64,000 bases of DNA from Sporolactobacillus vineae DSM 21990 = SL153 (GCF_000377985.1 NZ_KB899046.1:186001-250000), one strand, 5' to 3'; shown: positions 18,104 through 27,549, numbered from the stretch's first letter. Notes: generated from the letters alone by a model not told the origin. Numbers and translations: made by a program.

Positions 18104-19108
18104 CTAGATGACTGCATCCGTCAGACTTTTCAACTTCCGGGTAACCGATTTGCGGAGCCTGAGCAGCTGTTTCTCCTGCTGAATCAGCAAATTCTCAGCC
18201 TTGTCAACGCTGATCAGACTGAAACGAATCCGGCTGTCAGGGGGCAGCTGGGCAAGAATCGGCAGATCAACCGTTGCAACCTGAGCAATCCGCGGATAAC
18301 CGCCGGTCGACTGGTGGTCGGTCATCAGAATAATCGGATGGCCGCTGCGCGGAACCTGAATGGATCCATTCGTCACCGCTTCGGAGTAAAGTTCGAATGG
18401 CTCACCAAGTGACACTTCAGGTCCGTCCAGTCTGTAGCCCATTCGATCCGCCGAGGTGGTAATCGTATAGACGGCACTTTGAAATAGTCTACGGCTTGAT
18501 TCCGTGAACTTATTCCAGAGTTCATCAGGAATCACCCGGATACGCTTTACGCCCCTGTAGGAACGGCGAAGAGAGAAAAACCATGAAACTGCGCTATTTG
18601 TATTTGCCAGACCATTCATTAATTTAGCCGAGGTTCCTGAGCGCCGACCGACAGGAAGCCGGTCGTGGTCTTTAAGCAAGCGGCCCTTAAAGCCGCCCTG
18701 TCCCGCCCGTTCATAGGTCGACCGGCTGCCCAACCATTCCGGCGTCGCGATACCTCCGGCAACAGCGAGATAACCGCGGCTTCCGGAAATCATGCCCCCA
18801 ACAGAAAGGATCTCGCCTTCATGGGCGACATATGGTCTTCCGCAAATGATCGCTTTCCCATCCAGTTCAGGGCGACAATCGGCCCCGGACAAGGCAAACA
18901 CTGTGTCCTCCTCAAACAGCACACTCGGGCCGAGAAAAGAGTACTCGATCATTGCCGATCCGTCCGGATTTCCGACCAGCCAGTTCGCCAGTTTTGCTGC
19001 CGGCGGGTCCATCACACCACCGACAATGATGCCGTACTTCTGATAGCCGTGCCGCCCCAGGTCCTGAACTGCGGAAGCAAAGCCCGCCCGAATCAGTGTC
19101 AATGCCAT
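18104..19108 (-). CDS. pxpC: 5-oxoprolinase subunit C (KipA, biotin-dependent carboxylase-like)
   Basis: This 334-aa protein of the KipA/AHS2 family starts LIRAGFASAVQDLGRHGYQKYG, as family members do, and has MTDHQSTGGYPRIAQV. With PxpA and PxpB it hydrolyses 5-oxoproline (pyroglutamate) to glutamate using ATP. In B. subtilis the same protein antagonises the sporulation kinase inhibitor KipI. The gene overlaps pxpB by 10 bases and is the last of the five-gene unit. The kipR repressor gene of B. subtilis is absent here. Confidence 0.9.
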   Translation of the reverse strand: MALTLIRAGFASAVQDLGRHGYQKYGIIVGGVMDPPAAKLANWLVGNPDGSAMIEYSFLGPSVLFEEDTVFALSGADCRPELDGKAIICGRPYVAHEGEILSVGGMISGSRGYLAVAGGIATPEWLGSRSTYERAGQGGFKGRLLKDHDRLPVGRRSGTSAKLMNGLANTNSAVSWFFSLRRSYRGVKRIRVIPDELWNKFTESSRRLFQSAVYTITTSADRMGYRLDGPEVSLGEPFELYSEAVTNGSIQVPRSGHPIILMTDHQSTGGYPRIAQVATVDLPILAQLPPDSRIRFSLISVDKAENLLIQQEKQLLRLRKSVTRKLKSLTDAVI

Positions 19109-19818
19109 GGTGCTCTCTCCCTTATTTCCTGATACTCTTCTTCTGAAACAGGGTCGAATTGAACCAGATCACCAGCCGAAAGCAGGGTTGGAGGATCACT
19201 TTTCGGCCTGAACAGCGGGACCGGCGTCCGTCCGATAATCTGCCAGCCTCCCGGGGAATCGAGCGGGTAGGCACCCGTCTGTTTCCCGGCGATGCCGACG
19301 GAACCGGCTGCGATTTTCAGCCGTGGTTCTGCACGCCTCGGTGTTTCCAGTGCTTCAGAAAGCCCTCCGAGAAAAGGGAAACCCGGTGCAAACCCAAGCA
19401 TATAGACTAGATAATGCGGTGCGGAATGTCTGGCAATCACCTCATCCACCGACAGATGATGGAATTCTGCCACCTCTTTCAGGTCAGGCCCGTACGAGCC
19501 GCCGTAACAGACGGGAATACGGACAGTCTGTTTTTCGGCCGCGGCTTCTTCCTCATCGTTGATCTGGTTCTGCACTGAAAAAAGGTACGACCTGACCTGT
19601 TCCTGAGCCGCCACACCGACCTCACCATGTCTGATCACGGTCAGCGGATCATAATAAACAACAAGATTAGTATAGGCAGGCACATCTTCAATATAGCCCG
19701 GAAAAGGATATTGCGCCAATACCTGCATGAACCGGCCAATCTTCAGCTGTACGGCCGGATCGATCCGGTCTCCGAAAATCAGCCGGACAGCACGGTCGCC
19801 AAAAGGTACAATCTGCAT
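19099..19818 (-). CDS. pxpB: 5-oxoprolinase subunit B (KipI, AHS1 family)
   Basis: This 239-aa protein has the AHS1 core: a PFGDRAVRLIFG N-terminus, LGFAPGFPFLGGLSEALETP in the middle and PLDSPGGWQIIGRTP near the end. It forms a complex with PxpC for ATP-dependent 5-oxoproline hydrolysis. B. subtilis KipI also inhibits the autophosphorylation of sporulation kinase A, so a signalling role is possible in this spore former. GGGAG lies before the ATG. Confidence 0.9.
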   Translation of the reverse strand: MQIVPFGDRAVRLIFGDRIDPAVQLKIGRFMQVLAQYPFPGYIEDVPAYTNLVVYYDPLTVIRHGEVGVAAQEQVRSYLFSVQNQINDEEEAAAEKQTVRIPVCYGGSYGPDLKEVAEFHHLSVDEVIARHSAPHYLVYMLGFAPGFPFLGGLSEALETPRRAEPRLKIAAGSVGIAGKQTGAYPLDSPGGWQIIGRTPVPLFRPKSDPPTLLSAGDLVQFDPVSEEEYQEIRERAPWH

Positions 19819-19888
19819 AGTTTACGCTCCCGGGATGGTTATTTTTTCATCGGTGACACAGTCATCACCGGCTATTTCATCGATTGGA

Positions 19889-20692
19889 TCAGAGAATACT
19901 GAAATCCGTATTCTTCTTATCGGTAATAAACATATAACCCGGTGCATGTGTGATCGCTATTTCCGGCCGGGAGGCCATCACTGCAGCCTGGGGAGTTACA
20001 CCGCAGGCCCAGAAGACAGGAATCTCACCCGGCTTAATGGTTACCGCATCACCGAAGTCCGGATGAGACAAATCGTGGATTCCGATCTTTTCCGGATTCC
20101 CGAAGTGTACCGGTGCACCGTGAACGGAGGGAAACCGGCTGGTTACCTGGACTGCCCGGATCGCCTGTTTCTCCGTCATCGGACGCATGCTGACTACAAG
20201 CGGCCCTTGAAAAGAACCGGCCGATTGACACGAAATATTGGTCCGGAACATTGGCACGTTGCACTGTTCTTCAATCTGGCGCACGGGTATGCTATTTTGC
20301 AGCAGTGCCTCTTCAAAGCTGAAGCTGCATCCGATCAGGAACGTAACAAAATCGTTTCTCCAGTAAGCGCAGATATCCGTCGGTTCATCTGTCAGCTTTC
20401 CCCTGATATACACACGATACTTCGGAACATCGGTTCGTATATCCGCATGGTTCGCAATGGATGTGACTGCAGGACTCCCCGTATCCAGCACCTCAAGGAG
20501 GGGACAGGGACGCGGATTACGCTGGCAAAAAAGCAGAAAATCAAAAGCGTCATCTTTTGGAAGGATCACCAGATTCGCCTGCGTGTAACCCCTGGCAAAA
20601 CCACTGGTCGGCCGGACAAGCTTTCCTTCACGTATCAGCTGGCGAATTTCGTCAGGATTTTTCGCCGCTGCCTCTGTTTCAGGCTGTATCAC
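19889..20692 (-). CDS. DUF1445 family putative hydro-lyase (YcsI-like)
   Basis: This 267-aa protein matches the YcsI/DUF1445 family: ARGYTQANLVILP near the N-terminus, IGCSFSFEEALL, MRPMTEKQAIRAVQVTSRFP, and VFWACGVTPQAAVM with ITHAPGYMFITD near the end. Related proteins include D-glutamate cyclase, which makes or breaks 5-oxo-D-proline, so a role in feeding 5-oxoproline into PxpABC is plausible but inferred. The GTG start has AAAGGGGGA upstream. It lies between pxpA and pxpB, as in B. subtilis. Confidence 0.85.
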   Translation of the reverse strand: MIQPETEAAAKNPDEIRQLIREGKLVRPTSGFARGYTQANLVILPKDDAFDFLLFCQRNPRPCPLLEVLDTGSPAVTSIANHADIRTDVPKYRVYIRGKLTDEPTDICAYWRNDFVTFLIGCSFSFEEALLQNSIPVRQIEEQCNVPMFRTNISCQSAGSFQGPLVVSMRPMTEKQAIRAVQVTSRFPSVHGAPVHFGNPEKIGIHDLSHPDFGDAVTIKPGEIPVFWACGVTPQAAVMASRPEIAITHAPGYMFITDKKNTDFSIL

Positions 20693-20739
20693 GTATTTTA
20701 TCCCCCTTTATTCTGTCACGTTTCCATGAACCCATTGAT

Positions 20740-21501
20740 TCATTTATGCCAGGCTGCGATAACGATCCCTTTTTTTTGCAATTCATTCCGGATGGTAGCG
20801 GCGAATGCGATTGCTACCGCTCCGTCACCGTGTACACAAATTGTTTGTGCCCGGACCGATACAGACTTACCGTTCGTCGCGGTCACCGTGCCGTTCTGAA
20901 GCATCTGAAGCACCTGTTCCAATGCCTGAGCGGTATCCGTAATCAGTGCATTGGGTTTTGACCTCGGGGTGAGTGTACCGTCCGCCTGATAGGTTCGGTC
21001 GGCAAAAGCCTCGTAAATAACATGCAGTCCGGCCTTTTCTCCTTCCTCCGTCAAATGAGAGCCATCCATTCCAAATAGCAGCAGATCAGGATCGGTGTCG
21101 GCTACTGCATGAGCTACAGCCTCCGCGATCTTCTTGTCCTCGGAGGCCATGTGGTACAATGCACCGTGCGGTTTGACATGATTCACAGCTGTATGCTGCG
21201 TGCGGGCTACCGCCTGAAGTGCTCCGATCTGATAGACAACCATATCATAGACTTCCGTAGGTGTTACTTTCATTTCCCGTCTTCCGAATCCTTCAAGATC
21301 GGGCAATCCGGGATGAGCTCCGACGGCCACTCCATCCTCTTTGGCTACGGCAACCGTCCGGTGCATAACCGAAAAGTCACCTGCATGGAATCCGCAGGCG
21401 ACATTTGCTGATGAAATGAGCGGCAGAATTTTCGGATCATTGCCCATCACAAAGTGTCCGAAACTTTCCCCAAGATCACAATTTAAATCAATCTGTGTCA
21501 T
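20740..21501 (-). CDS. pxpA: 5-oxoprolinase subunit A (LamB/YcsF family)
   Basis: This protein of about 253 aa starts MTQIDLNCDLGESFG, the family hallmark, followed by SANVACGFHAGD and VKPHGALYH. It is the catalytic or cyclising subunit of the 5-oxoprolinase complex. I chose the ATG at 21501 because AAAGGGGAAGGG lies just upstream and the protein then begins at the conserved motif. An in-frame start 11 codons earlier lacks support. Confidence 0.92.
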   Translation of the reverse strand: MTQIDLNCDLGESFGHFVMGNDPKILPLISSANVACGFHAGDFSVMHRTVAVAKEDGVAVGAHPGLPDLEGFGRREMKVTPTEVYDMVVYQIGALQAVARTQHTAVNHVKPHGALYHMASEDKKIAEAVAHAVADTDPDLLLFGMDGSHLTEEGEKAGLHVIYEAFADRTYQADGTLTPRSKPNALITDTAQALEQVLQMLQNGTVTATNGKSVSVRAQTICVHGDGAVAIAFAATIRNELQKKGIVIAAWHK

Positions 21502-21541
21502 CTGTAACCCTTCCCCTTTAAAATTCCACGGCACAACACTT

Positions 21542-22753
21542 TCAGACCATTGAACCGACGACCTTGATCACCGTCTGTACTCCGGCGTATGCCATAAAGG
21601 CGACAATAATCCAGCCGGAAAGAGTCAGCCACAGCGGATGTTTGTATCCTTCACCCATGATCTTTTTCTTCGTCACGGCAAGCAGCAGGATCGCCAGGGC
21701 AATCGGGAGAATCAGTCCGTTGATCGCTCCGACCACAACAAGCACTTTAGCCGGACTGCCGATGAAATAAAAAATAGTTGTTGAAAACAAAATAAAGAAA
21801 ATGATTAGATACGGACGAATTTTCAAAAACGTGTGGTGATCCCCGTCAGCCTTAGAATAGTCCAGAAACGATACCGATGTAAAGGTAGATCCCAGAGTGG
21901 ATGTCATCCCGGCGGCAAACAGAATCAAGCCAAAAAACTTGTAGCCGAAGTCGCCGGCTGCATCCTGAAAAATACTTGCGGCCGGGTTCAGAGGATTCAG
22001 TTTAAAGCCCTCAGCAATCACCGCCAGCGCCGCAAGGAATAGTAAAACCCGAATGATTGAGGCAACCCCGATGCCGGTCAGCGCTCCGCCATTGATATAG
22101 GGTATGCTTTTTCTCCCTTTCAGCCCGCCTTCAAGAAGCCGATGGCCGCCGGCGAACGAAATATAGCCGCCAACGGTACCGCCGACAATGGTGACAATCG
22201 AGTAAAAGTCGATATGAGAAGGGACGAAGGTATGTATCGCCGCCTGACCCAGAGGCGGAGAGCTGACCGCAACAATAAAGATAATCAGCAGTACTTTGAC
22301 CGCGGCCAGCACCTGCACGGTTCGGTCCATCACAGTCAGTGCGTTGCGAACGAGGAAAATAATCAGTGCAATAGTGCCGCCGATCAATGCACCGTTCTCG
22401 GGTGAAATACCAAACAGCACATTAAATCCCAGACCGACACCGCCAATATTTCCGATATTAAATGTCAGTCCGCCGACAACAATCAACACAGTCAGCAGGT
22501 AACCAAGACCAGGCACCAGCTCATTAGCAATCGTCTGGGCCTTCTTGCCGGAGACACAGATGATCCGCCAGATATTCAGCTGCACACCGATGTCGACAAG
22601 AATGCAGATCAAGATGGCAAATCCGAAGTCTGCACCAAGCTGAGATGTAAATGCGGCAGTCTGGGTAAGAAATCCCGGACCTACTGCAGACATCGCCATC
22701 AGAAAGGCGGCGCCCATGGCAACATTCAATGCCGTATTCTTCTTCTTTCCCAC
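21542..22753 (-). CDS. NRAMP-family transporter (YcsG-like)
   Basis: This 403-aa membrane protein has about 11 hydrophobic segments, beginning MSAVGPGFLTQTAAFTSQLG. In the canonical NRAMP motif DPGN this position reads TQTA, so the transition-metal site is not conserved. It heads the pxpA-ycsI-pxpB-pxpC unit, as in B. subtilis (ycsG). A non-metal substrate linked to 5-oxoproline is an attractive inference. The GTG start is preceded by GGGGGATG. Confidence 0.85.
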   Translation of the reverse strand: MGKKKNTALNVAMGAAFLMAMSAVGPGFLTQTAAFTSQLGADFGFAILICILVDIGVQLNIWRIICVSGKKAQTIANELVPGLGYLLTVLIVVGGLTFNIGNIGGVGLGFNVLFGISPENGALIGGTIALIIFLVRNALTVMDRTVQVLAAVKVLLIIFIVAVSSPPLGQAAIHTFVPSHIDFYSIVTIVGGTVGGYISFAGGHRLLEGGLKGRKSIPYINGGALTGIGVASIIRVLLFLAALAVIAEGFKLNPLNPAASIFQDAAGDFGYKFFGLILFAAGMTSTLGSTFTSVSFLDYSKADGDHHTFLKIRPYLIIFFILFSTTIFYFIGSPAKVLVVVGAINGLILPIALAILLLAVTKKKIMGEGYKHPLWLTLSGWIIVAFMAYAGVQTVIKVVGSMV

Positions 22754-22778
22754 TGATTCATCCCCCTGATCTTTTTCC

Positions 22779-22956
22779 TATTAGGCTCTGTTAAACTGAT
22801 CTGCTGCTTCTCGATTTTGGGCACTCGTCTGCCATTAACGATCCGTCTGTCTCCGCTACGAAGCAGGGCGGATTGCTGAAACCGCCGGAGCCTTGCCTCC
22901 TCCGCTCCAATCGATAGGGTAACCCGAATCAGCAATATTTTTCGCCAGACCTAATA
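22779..22956. repeat. Approximately 178-bp intergenic element with imperfect terminal inverted repeats
   Basis: The ends read TATTAGGCTCTG and, inverted, TATTAGGTCTG, with further similarity up to a shared TGCTG. The interior on the minus strand contains CGATTGGAGCGGAGGAGGC, resembling from memory a GC-rich intergenic repeat common in Bacillales genomes. It lies directly after the -10 element of ycsG, so it would be in that mRNA leader. The open frame through it is not a credible gene. It could be a MITE or an IS remnant; no transposase is present and no clear direct target repeat was seen. Confidence 0.45.
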
Positions 22957-23026
22957 TAAAAAAATTATACAATATTACAAATTATTAATAAATCACCTCA
23001 TACTTTTTCTTGTCCGTTTACCGCAA

Positions 23027-23086
23027 CAAAAAAAGCCATGATTGGACATCCCGGACTCCTGATTCGGGTTGCCTGATCATGGCTTT
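23027..23086 (-). terminator. Terminator of the amino acid ABC operon
   Basis: AAAGCCATGAT/ATCATGGCTTT with an inner CCCGGA/TTCGGG stem is followed on the minus strand by seven T. Confidence 0.85.
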
Positions 23087-23101
23087 AATACTGATCTGTG
23101 A

Positions 23102-23848
23102 TTACACTTTATTCATAATTCTGCTCAGAAACTGTCTGGTCCGTTCATGCTTCGGATGGCCGAACAATTCATCCGGTGTTCCCTGCTCAAGAATCGTTCC
23201 CTGATCCAGAAACAGGACCTTGTCCGCCACCTCTTCGGCAAACTTCAGTTCATGAGTGACGACCACCATTGTCCAGCCTTCCAGGGCCAAATCTTTCATA
23301 ACCTTCAACACATCACCGACCAGTTCCGGATCCAAAGCGGATGTCGGTTCATCAAACAGCAGCAGTCTGGGCTTCAGAGCCACTGCCCTGGCAATCCCTA
23401 CCCGCTGCTGCTGACCGCCGGACAATTGGTGCGGATAACTGTCAAGAAAATCCGACAGGCCGACTCTCTCAAGAATCTTTCTGGCGTTGTCGACAGCCTT
23501 TTCCTTCGCTGTCTTCTGAACCATTACCGGGCCTTCGATCACATTTTCGAGCACCGTTTTATGCGGAAAGAGATTATAATTCTGGAAGACCATGGCCGAT
23601 TTCCGGCGAATGGCGCGAATTGTTTTTTTCGAAACGGGTTTACTGAAGTCCACCTCGTCGCCATCAATCTGAAGTACGCCTTGTTCCGGCCGCTCCAACA
23701 GATTAAGGCTTCTGAGTGTCGTGGTCTTCCCGGATCCGGACGGTCCGATCAGAACGAGAACCTTTCCTTCATCAAGCGTAAAATCGATTCCGTTAAGAAT
23801 CCGGCGCCCGCCAAACGATTTCTGCAGGTTTTTCACATTGAGCAGCAT
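23102..23848 (-). CDS. Polar amino acid ABC transporter ATP-binding protein
   Basis: This 248-aa nucleotide-binding subunit has Walker [11 protein letters not shown], signature [14 protein letters not shown], Walker [15 protein letters not shown] and H-loop [13 protein letters not shown]. It is closest in pattern to GlnQ/TcyC-type importers of polar amino acids. It is the last gene of the operon binding protein-permease-ATPase, 15 bases after the permease. Confidence 0.92.
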   Translation of the reverse strand: MLLNVKNLQKSFGGRRILNGIDFTLDEGKVLVLIGPSGSGKTTTLRSLNLLERPEQGVLQIDGDEVDFSKPVSKKTIRAIRRKSAMVFQNYNLFPHKTVLENVIEGPVMVQKTAKEKAVDNARKILERVGLSDFLDSYPHQLSGGQQQRVGIARAVALKPRLLLFDEPTSALDPELVGDVLKVMKDLALEGWTMVVVTHELKFAEEVADKVLFLDQGTILEQGTPDELFGHPKHERTRQFLSRIMNKV

Positions 23849-23863
23849 GAATCTGCTCCTCCT

Positions 23864-24559
23864 TTATTCATTCGATGCCACATAGCGATCCAGTCTGGCT
23901 TCGATACGTCCCTGTATAATAGAAAGAATAAAACAGAATATCCAGTAGATCAGTGCCGCTTCGGAGTAAAGAAGCAGAAAATCGTAACTGGTTGCAGTGA
24001 TTTCCTGGGCCCTGCGGAACAGCTCCGTCACCGTGATCGTCGATGCCAGAGAGGTATCTTTAACCAGGCTGATGAATGAGTTCGACAAAGGCGGTATCGA
24101 AACACGGGCCGCCTGCGGCAGAATGATCCGGCGCAAGGTCTGGCCGTAGCCCATGCCGATGGTATAACCGGCTTCCCACTGGCCTTTCGGTACGGAAAGT
24201 ATCGACGCCCGGATTGTTTCTGCGGCATAACCGCCCACGTTCATTGACAGGGCGACCACGGCACCGATCAGCGGACTGACATCAATCCCCAGATCGGGAA
24301 GCCCGAAAAAGATAATCGCCAGCTGCACCAAAAGCGGCGTCCCGCGAATAATTGAAATATAGACACGGGCGATCCACCGCAGCACGGTTACATGTGACAG
24401 ACGCAGCAGTGCCATCCCCATCGCAATGATCAGTCCGAACACAAAGGAGATCATGGCCAGAGGAATTGTATAGATCAGGCCGCCCTGCAAAATCGGCCAG
24501 AATGAATGTGCGGCAAGCGGCCAGTCTACCGTAATCTGGCCGGCAACAAAGAGTGACAT
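23864..24559 (-). CDS. Polar amino acid ABC transporter permease
   Basis: This 231-aa HisM/GlnP-type permease has five hydrophobic segments. The EAA-type loop is [20 protein letters not shown], and [16 protein letters not shown] is the family signature. It starts 2 bases after the stop of the binding protein gene, so translation is coupled. Confidence 0.92.
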   Translation of the reverse strand: MSLFVAGQITVDWPLAAHSFWPILQGGLIYTIPLAMISFVFGLIIAMGMALLRLSHVTVLRWIARVYISIIRGTPLLVQLAIIFFGLPDLGIDVSPLIGAVVALSMNVGGYAAETIRASILSVPKGQWEAGYTIGMGYGQTLRRIILPQAARVSIPPLSNSFISLVKDTSLASTITVTELFRRAQEITATSYDFLLLYSEAALIYWIFCFILSIIQGRIEARLDRYVASNE

Positions 24560-24561
24560 GT

Positions 24562-25359
24562 TTACTTACTGATATCCTTTCCGAAATACTTCTCCGAGAT
24601 TTTAGTTAACGTCCCGTCGGCTTTCATGGCTTTCAGCTCTTTTGTGAACGTTTTATCCAGTCCGCTCTTTTTCAGAACCGGGAAGGCAATATCGGCGGCA
24701 TTGGACGGCACAACTGCCGCGATTTTAAGATTGTTGTCCTTCGTCGTATTAAAGTAGTTCAGAACAGCTCCCTGATCGTTGACCAATGCATCCGCTCTGC
24801 CCTGGCTGACCAGTTTCAACGCCTTGGACACATCGTCCTGACCGACAATCACGGCGCCGGCTTTCTTCGTCATTTCACCGTAATTGCTGGAAAGCCCCTG
24901 GGCGACCTTGACGCCCTTCAGATCGCTGAGCTTTTTGATCCTGTTATTATTTTTTCTGGTGACAATCACTGATTGCGATGTAGAATATACCCTTGAGAAA
25001 TCATAAGCCTTCTGACGATCCGGAGTGACACCGATATCGTTGGCAATCGTATCGAAACGTTTGGCATTAAGCCCGGCAAACAAAGAATCAAAAACGGCTT
25101 CCTTGAACTGCACTTTGACGCCCATCCGTTTGCCGACTTCACGAATAACATCTACATCAAAGCCCACCAGCTTATTGGTCTTGCTGTCATGATAGGTGTA
25201 CGGCGCATAGGTTCCTTCCGTACCGACTGTCAGTACGCCTTTCTTCTGAATCTGAGCAGTCAGGCTCTGCGGTTTCGATGAACTGCCACTTTGCGTTGCA
25301 CAGGCTGTCAGCGCGGCTGCAAGAATGACCGTTAACAACCCGAAAATGAGTTTCTTCAT
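24562..25359 (-). CDS. Amino acid ABC transporter substrate-binding lipoprotein (cystine-like)
   Basis: This lipoprotein of about 265 aa has the signal [20 protein letters not shown] with the lipobox Cys at residue 20. The mature part reads [18 protein letters not shown] and [21 protein letters not shown], typical of SBP_bac_3 proteins; the DIGVTPDR form is common in cystine-binding members (TcyA/TcyJ). Cystine is therefore the likely but unproven substrate. AGGAGG lies 13 bases before the ATG at 25359. It heads the three-gene importer operon. Confidence 0.88.
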   Translation of the reverse strand: MKKLIFGLLTVILAAALTACATQSGSSSKPQSLTAQIQKKGVLTVGTEGTYAPYTYHDSKTNKLVGFDVDVIREVGKRMGVKVQFKEAVFDSLFAGLNAKRFDTIANDIGVTPDRQKAYDFSRVYSTSQSVIVTRKNNNRIKKLSDLKGVKVAQGLSSNYGEMTKKAGAVIVGQDDVSKALKLVSQGRADALVNDQGAVLNYFNTTKDNNLKIAAVVPSNAADIAFPVLKKSGLDKTFTKELKAMKADGTLTKISEKYFGKDISK

Positions 25360-25643
25360 AAATATCTCTGTTCCTCCTGTTGCGCTATGCCCCTGAACGG
25401 GAATCATTCAGCCATAACGCCTGATTGTCCTTATTCCTACTAAATTGATGCTATTATATGGGTAAGTTTATCACGCTTCCGGGGACACGACAACAACGTA
25501 TTGCGTATTGATTTATCCTCCGCTGCCGCATGAACATTGCCCTGGATGTCCGTCGATGTCAGCGGAACTCACAGACATCCGTTCTTTAGTGTATCACAAT
25601 TGATCCGGAATCATTTCAGTTTGCCACCTGTTGAGCCGATTGA

Positions 25644-25673
25644 TTGACACCAGTCAATTTTCACTCGTATAAT
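25644..25673 (+). promoter_or_regulatory. Strong sigma-A promoter of rpiA
   Basis: TTGACA and TATAAT (both consensus) are separated by 18 bases. Confidence 0.8.
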
Positions 25674-25680
25674 GAAAAAA

Positions 25681-25695
25681 TTGGAAACGGTTGCT
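25681..25695 (+). promoter_or_regulatory. CcpA cre site at the rpiA transcription start
   Basis: TTGGAAACGGTTGCT matches the cre consensus WTGNAANCGNWNNCW at every position. It begins 8 bases after the -10 element, where bound CcpA would block transcription during growth on preferred sugars. Confidence 0.65.
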
Positions 25696-25733
25696 CATTA
25701 GAACTTTTCACTACCTGAAGGGGGGGTGTCTTT

Positions 25734-26411
25734 ACGGTTAATATAAAAAAAGAATGTGCCCGGGAAGCTTTGAAACTCATCCCGCGCCACACAATCATCG
25801 GATTAGGCGGCGGCAGTACAATTAGCTACCTGATCGATTTCATCAGAGAAGCGCCTGATCTGGACGTTCAGATTGTGACGCCTTCCGTACGGACGAAGTG
25901 GCTCTGCCGCGAGAAGGGACTCCGCGTCCTTCCTGCAGAAACTGTCGATCATCTGGCAATCGCCTTCGACGGCTGTGACCAGGTCGACGAAGCACTCCAT
26001 GCGCTAAAAAGCGGAGGCGGTATCCACACAAAAGAGAAGCTTGTGGCTTCAATGGCTGATAACTATGTACTCCTTGTTGACGACACCAAATTTGTTCCGA
26101 GACTGACTTTCCAGCTCCCTGTAGTCCTGGAAGTTCTGGACGACGCGCTCGCCTACGTAAAGAAAAAAGTGAGCGAGCTGGGCGGCGAACCGGTGATGCG
26201 GACAAGCTCAGCCAAGGATGGTTTTACGGTCAGTGACTACGGTCATCCGTTGATGGACGTTACTTTTCATACTGTAACGGATATCGATACGCTTAATCAG
26301 GAGTTGAACGCCATCAACGGTGTGATCGGCACGTCGCTGTTCGCCGGCGTCGTGACTAAAGCACTTGTCGCCGGGGAAAATGGTTTTCAATGGATCACGA
26401 GAAAACAGTGA
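25734..26411 (+). CDS. rpiA: Ribose-5-phosphate isomerase A
   Basis: This cytoplasmic enzyme of about 225 aa interconverts ribose 5-phosphate and ribulose 5-phosphate. Motifs are GLGGGST (usually GLGTGST), FDGCDQVD (usually DGADEVD), LKSGGG and TKEK. A stop at 25716-25718 is followed by no ATG, GTG or TTG before the TTG at 25770, which would delete the conserved first helix (NIKKECAREAL). The ribosome binding site AAGGGGGGG ends at 25726, so I place the start at the ACG at 25734. GTT at 25737 or ATA at 25743 are alternatives. The gene pairs with the oxidoreductase 11 bases downstream. The altered GGG and C residues in the motifs are unusual. Confidence 0.75.
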   Translation, partial: TVNIKKECAREALKLIPRHTIIGLGGGSTISYLIDFIREAPDLDVQIVTPSVRTKWLCREKGLRVLPAETVDHLAIAFDGCDQVDEALHALKSGGGIHTKEKLVASMADNYVLLVDDTKFVPRLTFQLPVVLEVLDDALAYVKKKVSELGGEPVMRTSSAKDGFTVSDYGHPLMDVTFHTVTDIDTLNQELNAINGVIGTSLFAGVVTKALVAGENGFQWITRKQ

Positions 26412-26422
26412 GGCGGTAATTT

Positions 26423-27391
26423 TTGAAAAAATTAAACTGGGCTATTCTTGGTCCCGGTAGAATTGCTTCTGAATTTGCAGATGCCGTTCATGCAGCCGGA
26501 AAAACGATTTATGCCGTCGGTTCACGGCGTCTGGAGCATGCGAACGACTTTGCGGGGAAGCATCATATTGAAAAGGCTTATGGAAATTATGACGAGATGC
26601 TCCGTGATCCGGCGATCGACATCGTTTACCTGTCGACGCCGCATTCCAACCACTACGAATACCTGATGAAGTGCCTGGAGAACGGGAAAAATGTTATCTG
26701 CGAAAAGGCCATCACCGTCAGCACGGAACAATTGCGGCCGGTGATTCAGCTGGCCAAAGAGAAACATCTGTTTGTTGTTGAAGCCATGACGATTTTCCAC
26801 ATGCCGCTTTATCAGAAGCTGCAGGAAATCGTTGCTTCCGGGAAAATCGGGAAGCTGAAAATGGTTAATGTAACTTTCGGCAGCCTGAAGCCCTATGATC
26901 CAAAGAGCCGGTTTTTCAATATGGATCTGGCTGGGGGTGCGCTGCTGGATATCGGCACTTATGCCCTGAGTTTTGCCCGTTTTTTTCTGTCCAGCCAGCC
27001 GAATCAAATCGTGACGACGGTCAAAAAGTTTGAAACTGGTGCCGACGAATCCTCCGGCATTGTCCTGAAAAATCCGGATGATCAGATGGGTGTCATCACA
27101 TTAACGATGCGGGCAAAATTACCCAAAAGGGGTATCGTCACCGGGGATAAAGCCTTTATCACAGTGGACAATTTTCCAAGAGCTGAAAATGCGACACTCA
27201 CCTATCCCGACGGGAGCACAGAGGAAATCAGTGCCGGTGACACGGACAGGGCAATGGCCTATGAATATGTTTATATGAATCAAGTGGTTGCCGGGGCGCG
27301 TCAGGAAAATACTTTACCACTGACATCCGATGTCGTCGACATCATGACCCGCGTGCGTCACCAATGGGGCATTAACTATCCATTTGAGTGA
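26423..27391 (+). CDS. Gfo/Idh/MocA family oxidoreductase
   Basis: This 322-aa NAD(P)-dependent sugar or polyol dehydrogenase-like protein has the N-terminal Rossmann motif ILGPGRIASEF, then VYLSTPHSNHYEY and the conserved Lys of CEKAITV, and a C-terminal GFO_IDH_MocA_C domain. The TTG start has GAGGCGG 6 bases upstream. It follows rpiA by 11 bases, so it is probably co-transcribed and under the same CcpA control. The substrate cannot be predicted. Confidence 0.85.
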   Translation: MKKLNWAILGPGRIASEFADAVHAAGKTIYAVGSRRLEHANDFAGKHHIEKAYGNYDEMLRDPAIDIVYLSTPHSNHYEYLMKCLENGKNVICEKAITVSTEQLRPVIQLAKEKHLFVVEAMTIFHMPLYQKLQEIVASGKIGKLKMVNVTFGSLKPYDPKSRFFNMDLAGGALLDIGTYALSFARFFLSSQPNQIVTTVKKFETGADESSGIVLKNPDDQMGVITLTMRAKLPKRGIVTGDKAFITVDNFPRAENATLTYPDGSTEEISAGDTDRAMAYEYVYMNQVVAGARQENTLPLTSDVVDIMTRVRHQWGINYPFE

Positions 27392-27449
27392 CAGTATTCG
27401 CCTTTTTTCCACTGATTGATTATAGGGATCAAATAAAAATTCCTCCAAT

Positions 27450-27464
27450 AGAGAGCGTTTTCAT
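27450..27464 (-). promoter_or_regulatory. CcpA cre site upstream of the aldehyde dehydrogenase
   Basis: On the minus strand ATGAAAACGCTCTCT matches the cre consensus at every position. It lies 86 bases before the ATG at 27550. No -35/-10 pair stood out clearly around it. Confidence 0.6.
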
Positions 27465-27549
27465 TTTCTTTTTTAGCCTTGTGCATTACAATGTAAGCGT
27501 AGATCAAATTGTTACAAAAATATCACAATTTTTGAAAGGGAGATCTGTT

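Larger units (their letters stand above)
25360..25733. other. Divergent intergenic region between the amino acid importer and rpiA
   Basis: On the minus strand a TATAAT (about 25452) without a clear -35 is the best importer promoter candidate, which may point to an activator. The plus-strand half holds the rpiA promoter and cre site listed separately. No RNA gene or further ORF was seen. Confidence 0.4.

Noticed and set aside
22726-22935. 69-codon minus-strand ORF upstream of ycsG
   Set aside because: It lies in the inverted-repeat element, overlaps the ycsG start and has no ribosome binding site.
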